Assembly: GCA_022478985.1 (NCBI GenBank)
Contig: JAKSZP010005580.1
Span: forward strand, 39,990-103,989
DNA from: Massospora cicadina
Taxonomy: Eukaryota; Entomophthoromycota; Entomophthoromycetes; Entomophthorales; Entomophthoraceae
Length of the DNA: 64,000 nt
Direction: 5' to 3'
Position numbers and translations under genes: made by a program. Positions 9,073-21,275 of the stretch are shown in pieces; the first letter of the stretch is position 1; every line of letters starts with the position of its first letter. The notes below the pieces were generated by a model. That model was given only the letters and a program-made list of their open reading frames with translations, was not told the DNA's origin and searched no databases.

Positions 9073-11600
9073 TAACCTGAAAGATAAAATGGATTTGGTG
9101 TAGAGCTTGGTCTGCCAACCAGAGAGGGTATTATCTCCATAGAATATTTTTTCATCACTTTACTGAGATAAAACAAGCCAAAACTCAAGCTGATATCTTT
9201 TTTATTCCATTTTTTATAGCCTACATAAAAATTTTACAAAGCAAGGCTATAAAAATGAGAATATTTTATTAAAGTATTTTTCCCCATTTTCTTAGTAAGC
9301 ATATATGGCATGGTGCTGATCAACCCTGTTCATACACCCTATTATGTCATTATAGTCAACCACAACTTGTAGTTTATCATCTGATTTTGCTTTTTATCTG
9401 CTTTCACCAGCGGCAGTGAATGGATTGAATCATTGACAATAGAGAAAATCTTTTTTAGCTTCCAACTCATCACATAAACTTTAGCCCTTTTAGATCCAAC
9501 AATTTCTCCTAAATAACTTTTATGGTTTTAAGTAAAAGGGCACCTTTTTGTTTTGATTTCAATATGACATACACATCAGTTTATTTTTAGAGCTAATAAT
9601 TTTTAAACTAATGGAAATTATAAGATTTTCTAATGTGATAGTTATTATTTTTAGACAGGGGCTGTTCAAAGGTTAAAACTACCTGTGATGATAATGGAAG
9701 AAAAGGGAAATTGGGAGATATAGTAGCTATCCTACCTAATTATATGCATCTATATATAAATCAGCCTTTAATTAAAAACATATACCATGATGCCAGATTA
9801 TGCACACTGTAGCAGAGTTACCAAAGATGGGTAAAGCAATTATTTACCTAATGAATGAGGTGAGGAATACAGCCAACAGAGGCTTGGAAGCAGTGATAAT
9901 AGATTGGAAGACCATGGCAATTTATTATATGACAACATATCAGATGATAATCATTACATAAACTGGCCACAGGTAGCTTTTGCTGTTAGGTCCATGTATA
10001 AAAACAATAAATGGCAAGGCATTTAGTGACAAAATAGTCAATATTTAAGGTGGCCCTTAACATGTTTAAAATATAACTTATTAGATAAAGTTATTACTAA
10101 CAAGGTTATAAGAAAAGGAGAAGCTACCATCAAAATTCAGTAAGCTTGAGGAACTTTAAAAAACTCAAGAGTTGATGACAAAGTTTCAGAATTGGTGAAA
10201 TGGTAACGAGGAAAATTGTCCATTTGCTACATCAGTGGTTGAGCTCCTGATCATGGTAAGCCCACCTGGTAGAATTAGACATTTTGTCTTAAATATTGCA
10301 AACTTTTTAAATTTAGTAATTTAAATATCATGCAAAACCTTTGATTCTCAGCTATTAGGATAAGCTTTAAAAGTGAGGATTATAGTTTTTTATGCTAATA
10401 TCAAGGTGGGATAGGAGCAGGTGGACTAGTCCTGAAATAGTACCTTAGCTAAAAGATCTTTTCTAAACAGCTCAATCGCTTTACACCAAATTTTGCCCAT
10501 AGCTCCAACCTTATATCTTCTAATTTATTTAGATCTCATACAAAAAAATGTGTACAAGTTAAATTATAGAATGATTTTCAAAGTGATGTTCCAGCTGGAA
10601 GGGCCACTCCCATTTATTGTATATCACTTTTAAGATGTTATCAATAGATTTGTGGGAGGCTTTGGCGCATTATTAGATAAGTTCCTAGCCCTCCTTTTGG
10701 ACTCTCTATGACAGAACTATTTTACTAGCTGTGACATCATCCTCCACTATTCAGATTGGGACCACTCCTCCTAGAAGGGTCATCAAAGAGGGCATACTTC
10801 TTGTAGGGGTTTTGGAGCTTGATTGCAGCAAGGGATGTAGGTATGGATACGTGACCTAAAGTGTCTTAAAACTTATGGTGTAATCCTTTAACCAGCACAG
10901 TAGCATGGGTGTAACCCATGGCGAAACCCCAAATATTCTCAGTCTTTAAATACCCCTTCCTGTAACACCAGAAAAGACCAGTTTTAAATTGCCATCTTGT
11001 CTTCAGTCTGACACCAATCTTTGATGTCAAATGAATTTCCAACACGAGGTTAAGCTCTCAAGGTAAGTGTTAGTGCCTCCTGCAACTAACTAATTAAACC
11101 TCAGATTTAAGGAAACTCAAAATTGAGTAAAAATATGAAATGGTTTAAGTGAGGTGTGAACCCTGGAATTAATCCTATTTGTTTAATATCAAATAAAAAC
11201 CCTCTTTAGAGAAAATCCCAATAAATCTAGGTGCCATGAGCACGCCAAGTAAAAGACAGGATAATTGGGGGAAATGACCATCAAAATCCCAAGCTTTTGT
11301 TTATGCAACAAAAACTTACTGCTTTGTGGCCTGCCATAAGACAAGGTAAGGGTGGCCTTAGAGCCACAGGAGTAGCCCAGCTCATGGCAGAAACTCCATA
11401 AGTGAGAGAAAATTCTAAATGAGGTTTGAAAATGCATGGGCTTGATCTTTAATGTCTCTCTTCCCAGATGGCTCTTCCTCACCATTCTTTAAGCTCTTGC
11501 ATGCCTAAAGAATGGCATGGGCGAGGCACAGCCCAGCGCCCAAACCAAACCAACAACCAAAATATTTTCAAATAATTCAACTCAGAATTCAGAAAATTCT
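9073..11600. other. No recognisable gene; probable old retroelement debris
   Basis: Many stops occur on both strands. At 10900-11060 there is LTR-like text: a short inverted repeat CATGGGTGTAACCCATG, then TTTAAATACCCC as a possible TATA region. No partner copy was found. As the chromovirus fossil to the right is on the minus strand, this could be part of its 3' LTR, but I cannot show it. A 98-residue open frame at 11189-11485 (minus) matches nothing I know. Confidence 0.3.
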
Positions 11601-11639
11601 GAACTCAAGTCAAGTGCAATAAATGGCTTAATCTCATTC

Positions 11640-12420
11640 ATTAAACCTCCAAGGTACTAAAATATTGTAGACGGTGGCATGTCAATACTGAGGCTATAAT
11701 GTTGTTGATCTCATACTCAGGCTACCATCTACCATGACAGAATCTGAGGTACTTGGCGTGGGCCCAGAGTAGGGGGTTAAAAGGCACTTGTGTAGAGTCT
11801 GAAATACTTCAATAGTAAGAGGGAGGTCAATATAAGGTGGCATGTACCACCATGAAAATTGCCACTAGTGGTCCAACACGCTTGGGCCCTTGTTCTGTCA
11901 GAGATGCTTTAGATGGAGGTTTTTGCGTGACTATGAGTTACTCCTCAGGTTGGTATAAAGGTCCCTTTTTTGCGTTTATGGTTGGCATATCCTTATAGAT
12001 TCTCAAAGCAATGACCTATCAGTCCTACACCTTTTAATGAATCTTCCTCAATTACTGAGCTCTATCTTTTGCTGCCGCCACTTTTGTGCTAGGATTAGGA
12101 CTGAGGCTGAAGCTGGGGTTGCAGCCATAGTTAGCTAAAAAGGAGATGTGACTGTGGATGAGTGCAGCAAGTTGTTTTAAGAGAAAAGAGCTAGTGGTAA
12201 GTGGGAAGCCCAACTGTCTTGTTCAGAGTTTGTGTAACTTTAGAGGGTTTACTTTAAACCTTGGTTCACTCTCTATGTCTGGCCATCTGACTGAGGGTGG
12301 AACATAGTTGAGCAGCATGGGAAACATGGAGAAAAAAAATTAATGCTTTATTCAGCTCCTCAGCCCTTGTTCATCTAACTTTGTCAAGGGATGTGGTTGA
12401 GTTGAAAATTAAGTGTTGTG
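11640..12420 (-). pseudogene. Ty3/gypsy chromovirus integrase C-terminal part with chromodomain, degraded
   Basis: The minus strand reads FHPQSDGQT followed by RVNQG (about 12255-12300), the well-known end of the integrase core with its catalytic-glutamate neighbourhood; a stop stands where the glutamate should be. After it come an HSSTVTSPF-like block and, near 11640-11735, a chromodomain-like start (EYEINNIIAS, then RLQYF). These blocks in this order define the chromovirus branch of Ty3/gypsy. Many stops and frameshifts are present. No LTRs could be assigned. Confidence 0.65.
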
Positions 12421-12429
12421 AATAACAGA

Positions 12430-15099
12430 TTAGACAAAAAAGTGGATTTGATATTTTTGAGAGCTTGACAAAATCCTTGAACATTGCTTCTTATTTTGCT
12501 CAAAACAAAGAATTCTAATATATAAAACTATTGTTTGCTCCAATGGAGTTTTATTATATTTGTAATTCTGTCACCTCTCTGAAAAACTTTGTACGTTAGC
12601 TTCTTAACCAAATCACAACAAATACTAGTTCAAACGCTTTCTTGCAAAGCTCAATCCTCACAAGCTACCCTCTTCACAAGAGCTTTTTAAGCAGATCCTT
12701 AGAAAGGTTACTGATGATGCCTTAAAACTGATCCAAGACCGTTTACTAAAGGATATATCATTTAAAAATAATATAAAATGAAACACAAGGACAGAAATTA
12801 AATCTCTGTGAAATAGACTAATTTGAGAAATTTAAAATTATGTATGTATTACTTTTTAAATAAAATATAATCTATAACTTAGAAAAAGGTTTGGGGTAGT
12901 ATCACCCTAATTAATCAGGAATTTTTATCATGTGCTTCTTCAATTATCCTTCTTCACATAGTCTATTTGCTTAAGATCCTTAATGCATGAGCTTCATCTA
13001 CTAGTTGCTTTCTTTTAACTAGGATGTTGGTTATCTCTTTATCAAACTCCATTTAATGGTCAGATGTGGAGTCCTTAGTACTCAATAAATGGGTTTGCCT
13101 TTTTATATGTGTAAATAAGTTTAGGTGATGTAATCAACATAAGGCATTAAAATTTGGTCTTTTATTAATTTCTGTAAATTTGGAAGTTCACCCAGTTTGG
13201 TAATATTCAGATCAGATGATGGTACTCAAATGGGGAAATGCATCTCAAGCAGAGTATTGTAGCTTTTATCATTATTGCAGAATTAGTTAAAGCTCATCCA
13301 TCAATGGTAATTATCAATTTATTTCAGCTGCTCTGTGATATAAATGGTCTTGATCTTTGCCATCACTGAATAACGAATACTTTGGCCATCAGATATAAAA
13401 AGCTTATGGCTGTGATGAAATTATCTTAGTTGTAGAAACTATATGAAGACTTTATTTGCAGTTCTTGCCAAATAATAGAAGTTTATTATATCTGTCTTTT
13501 CTATACTGTTAATTATTGAAGTGTTCCTTCCAAAGGTGAAGTATTATGTGGCATACTTGGGCTTTGACTACAACACCAATCATCACAAGACAAGGCTGGG
13601 GAAAGATCTATCAGCCATGAATATAGTCTGCTTACACAATGTTAGGTACACCCCTTTAATGAAGTACTCAGCCCCTCAATTGCCAAGCCAGTTGCTGGCC
13701 CAGTACAGAAGGCTTGCAACATATCTACCTGACATTTTAAAAGTAGAACACATTTTTCTCCTATTTTAAAATCGGGTAGTTTAGTTCTTCTTTGACTATT
13801 AGCTTAATATTTTATTTTGACTCAATATCCCTGAACACTTCTAACTTTATCTTGACTAACTCATTATATAATTTGATTAACAAATGCTAGGGGAAAATTT
13901 GTGGATGCATTAATAACTGGGGTTAAACAGTTGGTAAACCCACTTCTAATACATAGAGCGCCTTAAATGAAGACATGACTATTACCCAGTGTTAGCTAAG
14001 CCATAGGAAAGCAATGAGGAGAGTATCAGTAATTCTACTATGACTTATAGCTCATCACGATTTTTAACTATCTCTCCCAAGGGTTAATCACGCATTAGCC
14101 ACTTACATATATCGAGGGAGTGTAAGGGGTAGTTTATGCTGTTTTATTCCTTCCAGGTCTATCAATACTAATACTAAATCCATCTATACTAAAAATACTA
14201 ATACTAAATCTGTAATGAAGTTATTAAAATCATCAGATAGCAGAACTATGGCATCCGTGCATAGTGATGAAATGTGCTGAAAAATCCTTAACTAGAAGTA
14301 GTAAGTTTTTTTCTTGTAAGAAACCCCTTTAGATAATCAAAGTTTGATTATAATTATAATTAAAGTAAAGACATTGAGGAGATAAAACCCTTTTTATATA
14401 CCCATCTATGAGATGATTAAATTGTTATAATAGGAATTTTGAAGATTTTAACCAGCTTAATTCATTCTATGGATCCCAAATTAACATTTTATTAGTTGAG
14501 GTTGTCTGCCAATCAATTTAACTAGTTTTGATTATACATTATTTTATTAAGTAATACTAAATTTCCAAGTTGTGCTCCTCATTCATTTGAGTTGAGCTAT
14601 CTCAATAAATTTAATCATTTCTAATTTGTGCTCCTTATCTCTTGAGTCAAGCTATTTTGATTAATTAATAACAATGATATTCAGTTCCAAATTGTGCACC
14701 TTATTTAATTGAGTCATGCTATTTTGATGTATTAACCATTTCTAGTGTCTGGGGACAATACCTGATAGCATTTAGTATTATAATCCTGAAGATTGATTCT
14801 AAGGATAAATTGAGAGTTTATTATAAATTATTATTAGTATGTATTGACAATTTATGTTGAAGATGGTCGATTAATGATTTCTGGCAATCAACAATAAGAT
14901 TTTTTAATAGGGATGGTATCAGAACATCAGCAGGTTTTGCCAATAATAATTAGTAGATGGGCATAGTTTGCCAATTGAAGCCTAAGTAAAATACCTGAAT
15001 TTCCTTCAAAATAAGATACCTTTTTGCGCCTATATTTCATATTGATAGTTCTTTGACTTGTGATAATTTTATAATAGGATTTTAAGGTCCCTGAGGGTA
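12430..15099. other. No recognisable gene
   Basis: AT-rich, with stops in all frames. The 82-residue frame at 13521-13769 (plus) is the longest and has no recognisable motif. At 14570-14720 a phrase of the type CCAAGTTGTGCTCCTCATT...TTGAGT...GCTAT recurs about three times at intervals of roughly 70 bp, a decayed small tandem repeat. Confidence 0.45.
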
Positions 15100-15104
15100 G
15101 ATGT

Positions 15105-15520
15105 TGTTGGGATTTGAGATAAAAACAAATTGAATTCCCCACTTTTGAATTGAGCTGAAAAGAATTGACTCTCAAACCTATCTGAATGAAGACAACTTCA
15201 GGATTCTCATCCACAATTCCTGAGTTACATGGGGAAGAGTTTTCACCAATCCAGTCATGGGGGCGGTGAAATACATTGAGGGTGCCAATCTGGCAGTCAA
15301 TCTGGAAGGCCATGAAAGATCCTGAATGTATGGGTCTACAAAGATCCTTGAGGCACCATGTCCTCATGCACCCTATAAATATCAACATCTTTTGACCTAA
15401 TAAAGCATTTGGTATTATCTCCATTTTTCATTTCTTTTTCAACCCATTCTTACAAATTTTCAGCTTTGAGCCACCTTTGGACCTCATCAACAGTCTAGAG
15501 AACTGTAACACTGACAAACA
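15105..15520 (+). repeat. Element D 5' LTR
   Basis: It begins TGTTGGGATTTGAG and ends ACAAACA. CCCTATAAATATC near 15371-15383 is a plausible TATA region, and AATAAAGC at 15401-15408 a polyadenylation signal. The same order occurs in the 3' copy. Confidence 0.88.
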
Positions 15521-15536
15521 TGGTGCTCACTACAGG
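15521..15536 (+). other. Element D primer-binding site
   Basis: TGGTGCTCACTACAGG follows the LTR directly. The same site type is found in A, B and C, so they are expected to use the same tRNA 3' end (...GAGCACCA) to prime reverse transcription. I cannot name the tRNA. Confidence 0.75.
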
Positions 15537-15747
15537 TAGTTCCTAGCTGTCCTAAGTGTAAACGTCTATCACCAACAATGGAGAATACTAGAAGCTCTGA
15601 AGACCAATCTTCTGGTCAGTCAAGAAGTGTTCCTTGATGGGTTAGTACCTCGCAATATGAAATACCACCCTCAAAGCCTGAGAGGTTAAAATTCTGGGCC
15701 ACATTCTAGTTCTCCCTGCCCTCTATTGATGAAAGTCAGTACCAATT

Positions 15748-15800
15748 TCAGTATGAGAACCTTTTTTTTTTTAGTACTAGATGGTCAGTATGAGAACCTT
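15748..15800 (-). mobile_element. Microinsertion 1: 21-bp A-tailed insert with 16-bp target duplication
   Basis: TCAGTATGAGAACCTT stands at 15748-15763 and again at 15785-15800. Between them is a T9 run followed by AGTACTAGATGG, in sense CCATCTAGTACT plus an A tail. In sense orientation the target begins AAGG after TT, the site type cut by endonucleases of L1-like retrotransposons. The duplication has no mismatch. Confidence 0.85.
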
Positions 15801-16330
15801 AACAATGTCATCCGCCAATTAAGAAATGGCATCTACTCTGTGGGTGCTCGCTTTAGCTGCTCTTGTGCCTCTTCCATTCCCTCTATCATGTGGGACCTTT
15901 ATGACTCAGCCCAGCTAATGGCAGGAGAACTTGCCCTGGGTCCTGAACACTACCTTCGCAACTTTGTTCACCCAGCTATTCATCACTTACTCCAACTAGT
16001 TGGGTTGCACCATCAAGAAGTCTCTTAACAACTGGGGCTTACTCAGGCCTTACACTCTCACATTGTCAAATTCTACAATGCAGTTTCCTTCTTTGTTCAT
16101 GACAAAAGCAAGGCCATTATTGATAACTGATGGTTGATCAATGAGGTTGAGATTAAATTATGGTGTTAGATAGCGGTATCTTTGGCTATATTGAGGACCA
16201 GATGCATCAGAACGTCCAACTTCTTGAGGCGACTTGGAATTGGTGCCTCCTCCAAGTCAAGGATCTGGTACAGGCTCTGCAACAACACTATCAGGAGCTG
16301 GCCTCCCACAACTACTCCTCTAGGACTGAA

Positions 16331-16429
16331 GGTCCTAAAGGGCCTAGGGGGCCTGAAGGCCCAAAAGGGTGTGAAGGACACAAGGGACTGGAGGGTCCCT
16401 GTGGACCACCAGGGCCCCCAGGTCCCTCA
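16331..16429 (+). other. Collagen-like Gly-X-Y segment in element D gag
   Basis: Eleven uninterrupted Gly-X-Y triplets occur ([33 protein letters not shown]) in the frame starting at ATG 16160. They follow a glutamine-rich helical stretch ([10 protein letters not shown]). The glycine codons are mixed (GGT, GGC, GGG, GGA), so this is not a simple nucleotide repeat. The triplets are preserved in an otherwise degraded gag. Confidence 0.75.
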
Positions 16430-16471
16430 GCACCCACCCGTGATGGCCCTGAAGACCCATGGTGGAAGGAT

Positions 16472-16524
16472 GTGATAACAGTCTTTTTTTTTAGTACTAG
16501 ATGGTCCCAAGTGATAACAGTCTT
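16472..16524 (-). mobile_element. Microinsertion 2: 25-bp A-tailed insert with 14-bp target duplication
   Basis: GTGATAACAGTCTT stands at 16472-16485 and again at 16511-16524. The insert is T7 plus AGTACTAGATGGTCCCAA, in sense TTGGGACCATCTAGTACT plus an A tail. It is the longest of the five and extends the shared sequence in the 5' direction. Confidence 0.85.
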
Positions 16525-17761
16525 GGCTGCCCTATGCAATCAAATTCAGTATGTAGCTCAGGGATGCAAACTATGAGTAAATGGAGTCCCCCTCAACCCT
16601 AGGATATCCATTGAGGCACCGTCAGACAAAATGGACAACTCAGTGCCTTCACCAAGATTACTGATACTTGCATCTCTCAGCTTGAACAAACTTGTCAAGG
16701 GTTTGAAACCCATTTGACCACCCTCAAGAGCCAACTTTGCCTTCAGGGCGCTGACATATAATCCCATAAAGGAGCAGGTTGCAAATATATATTCCGTTTC
16801 CTCTCTCAACCAAAATTGGGATGATATTCATTAGAACCTTGAGGGCCTACAGTAATGGCTGGACCAGCAGGCACCCCATGACTATGCGGCAACTGAGATC
16901 TTGGAGCCAGCGCCCATCCCTGGTGTTAACACCCTCTCCACTCCTCTTGTAACTAACTTTTAACTAGTTTCAAAGAAAGGTTCACCCCCAGCCAGGAGAG
17001 CATTGCCTCCTTCCTGTACGCATATGAGAGCTCTATGGAGGATGTCACTGACTAGCAGAAGGTAAAGCATATCCGTTCCTGCCTCAACAGCACAGTCTGG
17101 GAGAATATGACCCCCCATTTGAAGGAGTGCAACACCTGGGAACTGGTCCATACAGCCTTATTTCAAGAGTTTGGCAGCATGAAACCCTGGCCAACCAAAA
17201 ACAGGTGTTCATGAGTATCTGACTGAATAAAGGAGAACTCCCATGGAGTTTGCCAGCCATATTTATGACCAAGCACAACCCTTAGTCACTTCAAATCGTA
17301 TCACCCTGGATGATGTTAATACCACAGTCATTTCTTCATTGGGATCCTACAATGAAGTTCAAATGCATATGATTGGGCAGAAGAATGGGTTTACCTGTAT
17401 CTGGGAGAACAAAGAAGCACTTAACGAGATCCCTGCATCAACTCTAACTTAAGGCTACATTTGCAGGCCCCAATAACCAACCTAGAGTCCATGTGGTCAA
17501 AGACCATAAGAATCCTTGAACTCAATGCTTATTGTAATGGTTTCAGACTCAGTGCTAAGATCTGCTGGAAATGACTTTCCAAGGAGGCCGGAAAAGGGCT
17601 GCCAACATGAAGGGCGAGGCGCTCCATGATGACATCCATACCCAGCCTCAAGAATCCTCCATAACCTCTAATGAACTGGAGGTATCATACCTGGAAAAGA
17701 AGTTTCAGTATTTAATAATAAAGAAATAGATACTGCTTACTCTTCTTCCAATGACTCTCCC

Positions 17762-17995
17762 ATGTTCCTCATACTACCGCCCCAGTTTGAAAGTCTAGTT
17801 ACCTGGGGCATATTTCGAGTTCATAAAATTCCAGTCCTTGCCATAGTCAACAGTGACTCCCCCGTGAACGTCATATCATCCAAGTTAATAAAGCGCACTA
17901 AGATCGCTCCAGATTTGCCACACTATATGGTGTATGGCGCGGCTGGCTTACAGTTTACCCGATCTATAGCGGCTTATTCCTCTCTACTGTTATGA
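17762..17995 (+). pseudogene. Element D protease
   Basis: An open frame of 77 residues holds an aspartic-protease-like pattern. The active-site region reads IVNSDSPVNVISS, where the family normally has I-D-S/T-G-A-P-x-N/S-x-I. Both the aspartate and the glycine are altered, so this copy is inactive. A hydrophobic LLL end follows before the stop. It lies between gag and reverse transcriptase, as expected. Confidence 0.5.
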
Positions 17996-18601
17996 TTTAA
18001 AAGCTTGATGTAAGCACCCTCACTGTCATGCTAGATAGCCCTAGCTATGACCTGCTCCTCAGGACTCAGTTCCATTCAAGACTATTCAGCAATATCCATT
18101 ATGATGGCGTCCCTATCCCTACTAGGGCATTGAGTTTCTCTGATCCTCAAGACCTCTTGTGATTCTAAGACTTAGGTCAAAGACCAATCCTGTTTACTGG
18201 AGAGTGAAGGCTGAATTGATTGGCTTAAATATCACAATAGGGGCTCCTGAGTCCAATTGCCCCCTCCTGCTGTTTATGGGCAAGATGGCATACCTATCTA
18301 CTTACCTAGGGTGACCACAATACCTCCAAAGTCCCAAGCCATTGCTGACACCCTGGTCCATATAAAAGTCCCCTCAGGATGCCTAATGGAAATCTGAGGC
18401 ATAGACAACCTATCCACAAAAGAGGTACTAACCTGCCCGGGATCCTAGATCCAGCTTATGCCAGATCTATATCAGTGTTGTTGGCCAACTTTACTGACAA
18501 ACCCAAAGTAGTAGGTTAAGATAGTCCCACCGCCTGTCTGCCTTCTACCAGAGGGAGCTATTGCTGATGTCCAAAGCTTTGGGGACTTAAGGGATTTTGG
18601 C

Positions 18602-20140
18602 TTGGAGACACCTCCATTGATCATCCTGGTCAACACCAATATTGGCAAGGACCTCTCAGATGACCAACAACATAAGGTTCAAGTGTTGTTGGAGGAGTAT
18701 TCAGACCTATTTTCAGCCTTGACCTACGAATTTAGAAGAATGAATGGAGTCTTACATCATGTGGAAACTGGGGATGCTCCCCCTTTCCGGTCCCAATCTT
18801 ACTGAAAAAGCAAGGTTGAAGAGGCTCAGGTGACAGTGGAACTCAAACAACTACTCAATGCAGGACTCCTGGTACCATCGTGCAGCCCTTGGACCTCCCC
18901 TCTTCTGCTAGTTTGGAAGACGGACAGCAGCCACTGGGTGGTGATGGACTACTGGTGACTCAACTCCATCACAAAGAAGGACAGTTATCCTCTGCCCTGA
19001 ATTTATGGTTCCCTCCATATTCTTGCAGGATCTCAGTACTTTTCTGCCATGGACCTTGCTAGCAGATATTGGAAAGTTTAGCTTGCCCCTGAAGATTGAG
19101 CCAAGTGCGCTCTCATAGCCAACGAAGGACTATCTAAGCTCACAAGAATGCTTAGGGCCTTTGTAACGCCCCAGCCAATTTCCAACGCGCCACGGAAAGT
19201 ATCCTTGGGGACTTAAAGCTTTCATGCGTCCTCGTCTACCTAGATGACATTATTATATTCTCACAAGCATTTAATGGACTTTTAAAGCATCTTAGGGAAG
19301 GCTTCAATTGGCTCCAAAAGGCTTTTATAAAGCTTAAACCTTAAGTGTTCTTTCTTTTAAACAGAACTGGTGTTCATGGGACACAAAGTTTCCAAGATGG
19401 AATCCAGCCTATACTGGACAAGGTCGACGCCATAAAGAGAATGTCACGCCCACAAAGCTTAAGAGATATCTAGTTACTCCTAGGCATGGTGGGCTATTAT
19501 CATCACTTTATCCCACAGTTTGCCAACCTAGCCAAGCCACTATTCTACCTTTTACAGAAAATGTGCCATTTGAATAGCGGCCTGAACAAGAACAGGATTT
19601 TAATGCCTTGAAAACTGCTTTATGTACTAAACCCATTCTAGTTCACCCACGCTTCAACAAACCTCCTTGTTGTTTATGGATGCAAGTGATGTTGCCGTTG
19701 GATTATCCTAGCCCAACATGGTAACAACTAGTCAACCATCCCGTAGGCTATTTTAGTAAGACACTGAGTAAAGTTGAATGGAACTACAGCGTTACTGAGA
19801 CGGAGTGCTTGGCTGTCTTGCTAGCCATCAAACATTTCTGGCCTTATCTCTATAGTACTCACTTTACCATTGTTACAGACCACTCCTCAATCTGGTGGCT
19901 CCAGCAAATGAAGGACCCAGACGGCCAGTTAACCAGGTAGGCTTTATGACTGCAGAGCTATACTTTCACCATTGTCCATTGTGCAGGCGCGATTCACCAA
20001 AACGCCAATGGCCTCTCCAGGATGCTGGTGCTAGCCGCTTTGATCCCGTGGAGGAATGCCTATATGATCTAATAGGTCAACCTGAGCAATGGAAATTGGA
20101 AACTCCCAATCTCCAAGAGGAACTCCAAAGGATGACTTGA
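18602..20140 (+). pseudogene. Element D reverse transcriptase and RNase H
   Basis: It starts with the spacer and RT N-terminal part (LLEEYSDLFSALTYE, near 18690). The catalytic YLDD is at 19237-19248 within VYLDDIIIFS. The RNase H part is recognised by its FTIVTDHSS block near 19861-19887, followed by an arginine-containing stretch that pairs with it in the family. RT and RNase H copy the element RNA into DNA in the particle. Several stops and frameshifts are present, for example after 18803 and around 19330-19800. The YLDD core remains, but an active enzyme cannot be made. Confidence 0.75.
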
Positions 20141-20159
20141 GAAACTAAAATTAAGGATG

Positions 20160-21210
20160 GGCTATTCTACAAGAAAGCCAATAAGAAGTGGCTCCCTTAT
20201 GTCCACCCCTCTTCCCAAACTGATGTTATTTTAGAGGGCCATTCTACTTTGGGACATGGGGCGGTTAAGAAGACTTATGAATGGCTGAGGTTATGATGTT
20301 ACTTGGACCAAATTAATGGAAACCATCCAAGAGGCCTTGGAGGCATGTATGACTTGTCAATCCCAAGACTGAGCCAATCCTCAATTTTAACACTCAGTTG
20401 TCACCCCGACTGGGACCTTCAATGTCATTAGGATTGATGTGGTGGGCCATCTTACCACTGGGTTGCATGGCCATAGATATTATCCTAGCCGTGGACCACT
20501 TAACCAAGTGGGTTGAAGCGATTTTAGTCCCAGCTGCCACTGCCAAAGCCACAGCTCTCTTCCTTGTTTGATCCGTTTTCACCCAGCATGGGTGCCCCCA
20601 AACCTTACTTTCAGATAACGTGTTAAATTTCACCTCACAGGTGGTACAAGAACTTACCTTACTATTTGGCACTAAACAGAGTTTTCTGCCCCTTACTACC
20701 CATCAACCAATGGAGCAGTAGAACGCGCTAACAGAGCTCTCATTTCCATTTTATAAAAGTTGACCACCTCAGATCCTGCCCATTGGAACCACTACCTACC
20801 CAGCGCCTTGCTTACCTACAGGGTAAGCTACCACTGAGTCATTAAGATGTCCCCATTTCAAGCCCTATATAGGCGTGCGCCTCAGCTACCAAGCAGAATC
20901 CAGCCTTTGCTCGAGACCTCCACACCTGAGAGCTCTGAATTAACTATGAGGGCCTTACCCAAAGAAATTGTCCAGCTTCAAGCCCTAGCTACACAAGATA
21001 TTGGTATCACTGCAGGAAAAGAGACATCCCAATTTTATATTGAATGTCCCTCCTTACCAACTTTCCAAATAGGTGACCTTGTTCTCTTTTATCACCATCA
21101 ACCTGAAGACTGACAGAATAAGCTAGACGTCCTTTGGTTTGGACCCTATAAGGTCATTAATAAATTGAAGTCAGAGTACTCCATTGACAATGTCAACCAG
21201 GGGACCGTGG
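20160..21210 (+). pseudogene. Element D integrase
   Basis: Core blocks are visible in order: RIDVVGHL near 20431 (first Asp), LSDNVLNFTSQ near 20608 (second Asp) and NGAVERANRAL near 20712 (Glu), so the DDE triad is still encoded. A C-terminal part around 20847-21210 includes IGDLVLFYH and a GPYKVINK-like block. The zinc-binding N-terminal part (20160-20340) is damaged, but CMTCQSQD remains. Stops and frameshifts occur. No chromodomain is seen. Confidence 0.72.
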
Positions 21211-21275
21211 TCAATTAGGTGCATGGCTGGTTCCTTTGGCCTTATACCCCCTCCAAAAGGACCTTGAGGGGTCTT

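Larger units (their letters stand above)
15578..17450 (+). pseudogene. Element D gag, broken
   Basis: It opens with ATG at 15578, 42 nt after the primer-binding site. Readable stretches run through 15726-16028, 16160-16576 and 17243-17452 in changing frames. Gag forms the particle around the RNA. A middle segment is collagen-like (see 16331-16429); a capsid-like helical part follows around 16950-17450. No CCHC zinc knuckle was recognised, which may be decay or a true absence. Two short A-tailed insertions (15764-15784 and 16486-16510) interrupt it; the first adds 37 nt in total and breaks the frame. Confidence 0.6.

Noticed and set aside
9330..9450. Possible reverse transcriptase remnant on the minus strand (VVVDYNDI-like reading)
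   Set aside because: A single short block without neighbouring motifs in order; not better than chance.
16312..16539. Gly/Pro-rich minus-strand frame
   Set aside because: It is the reverse strand of the Gly-X-Y stretch: GGN-CCN repeats read as Gly/Pro both ways. The plus strand is the gag direction.
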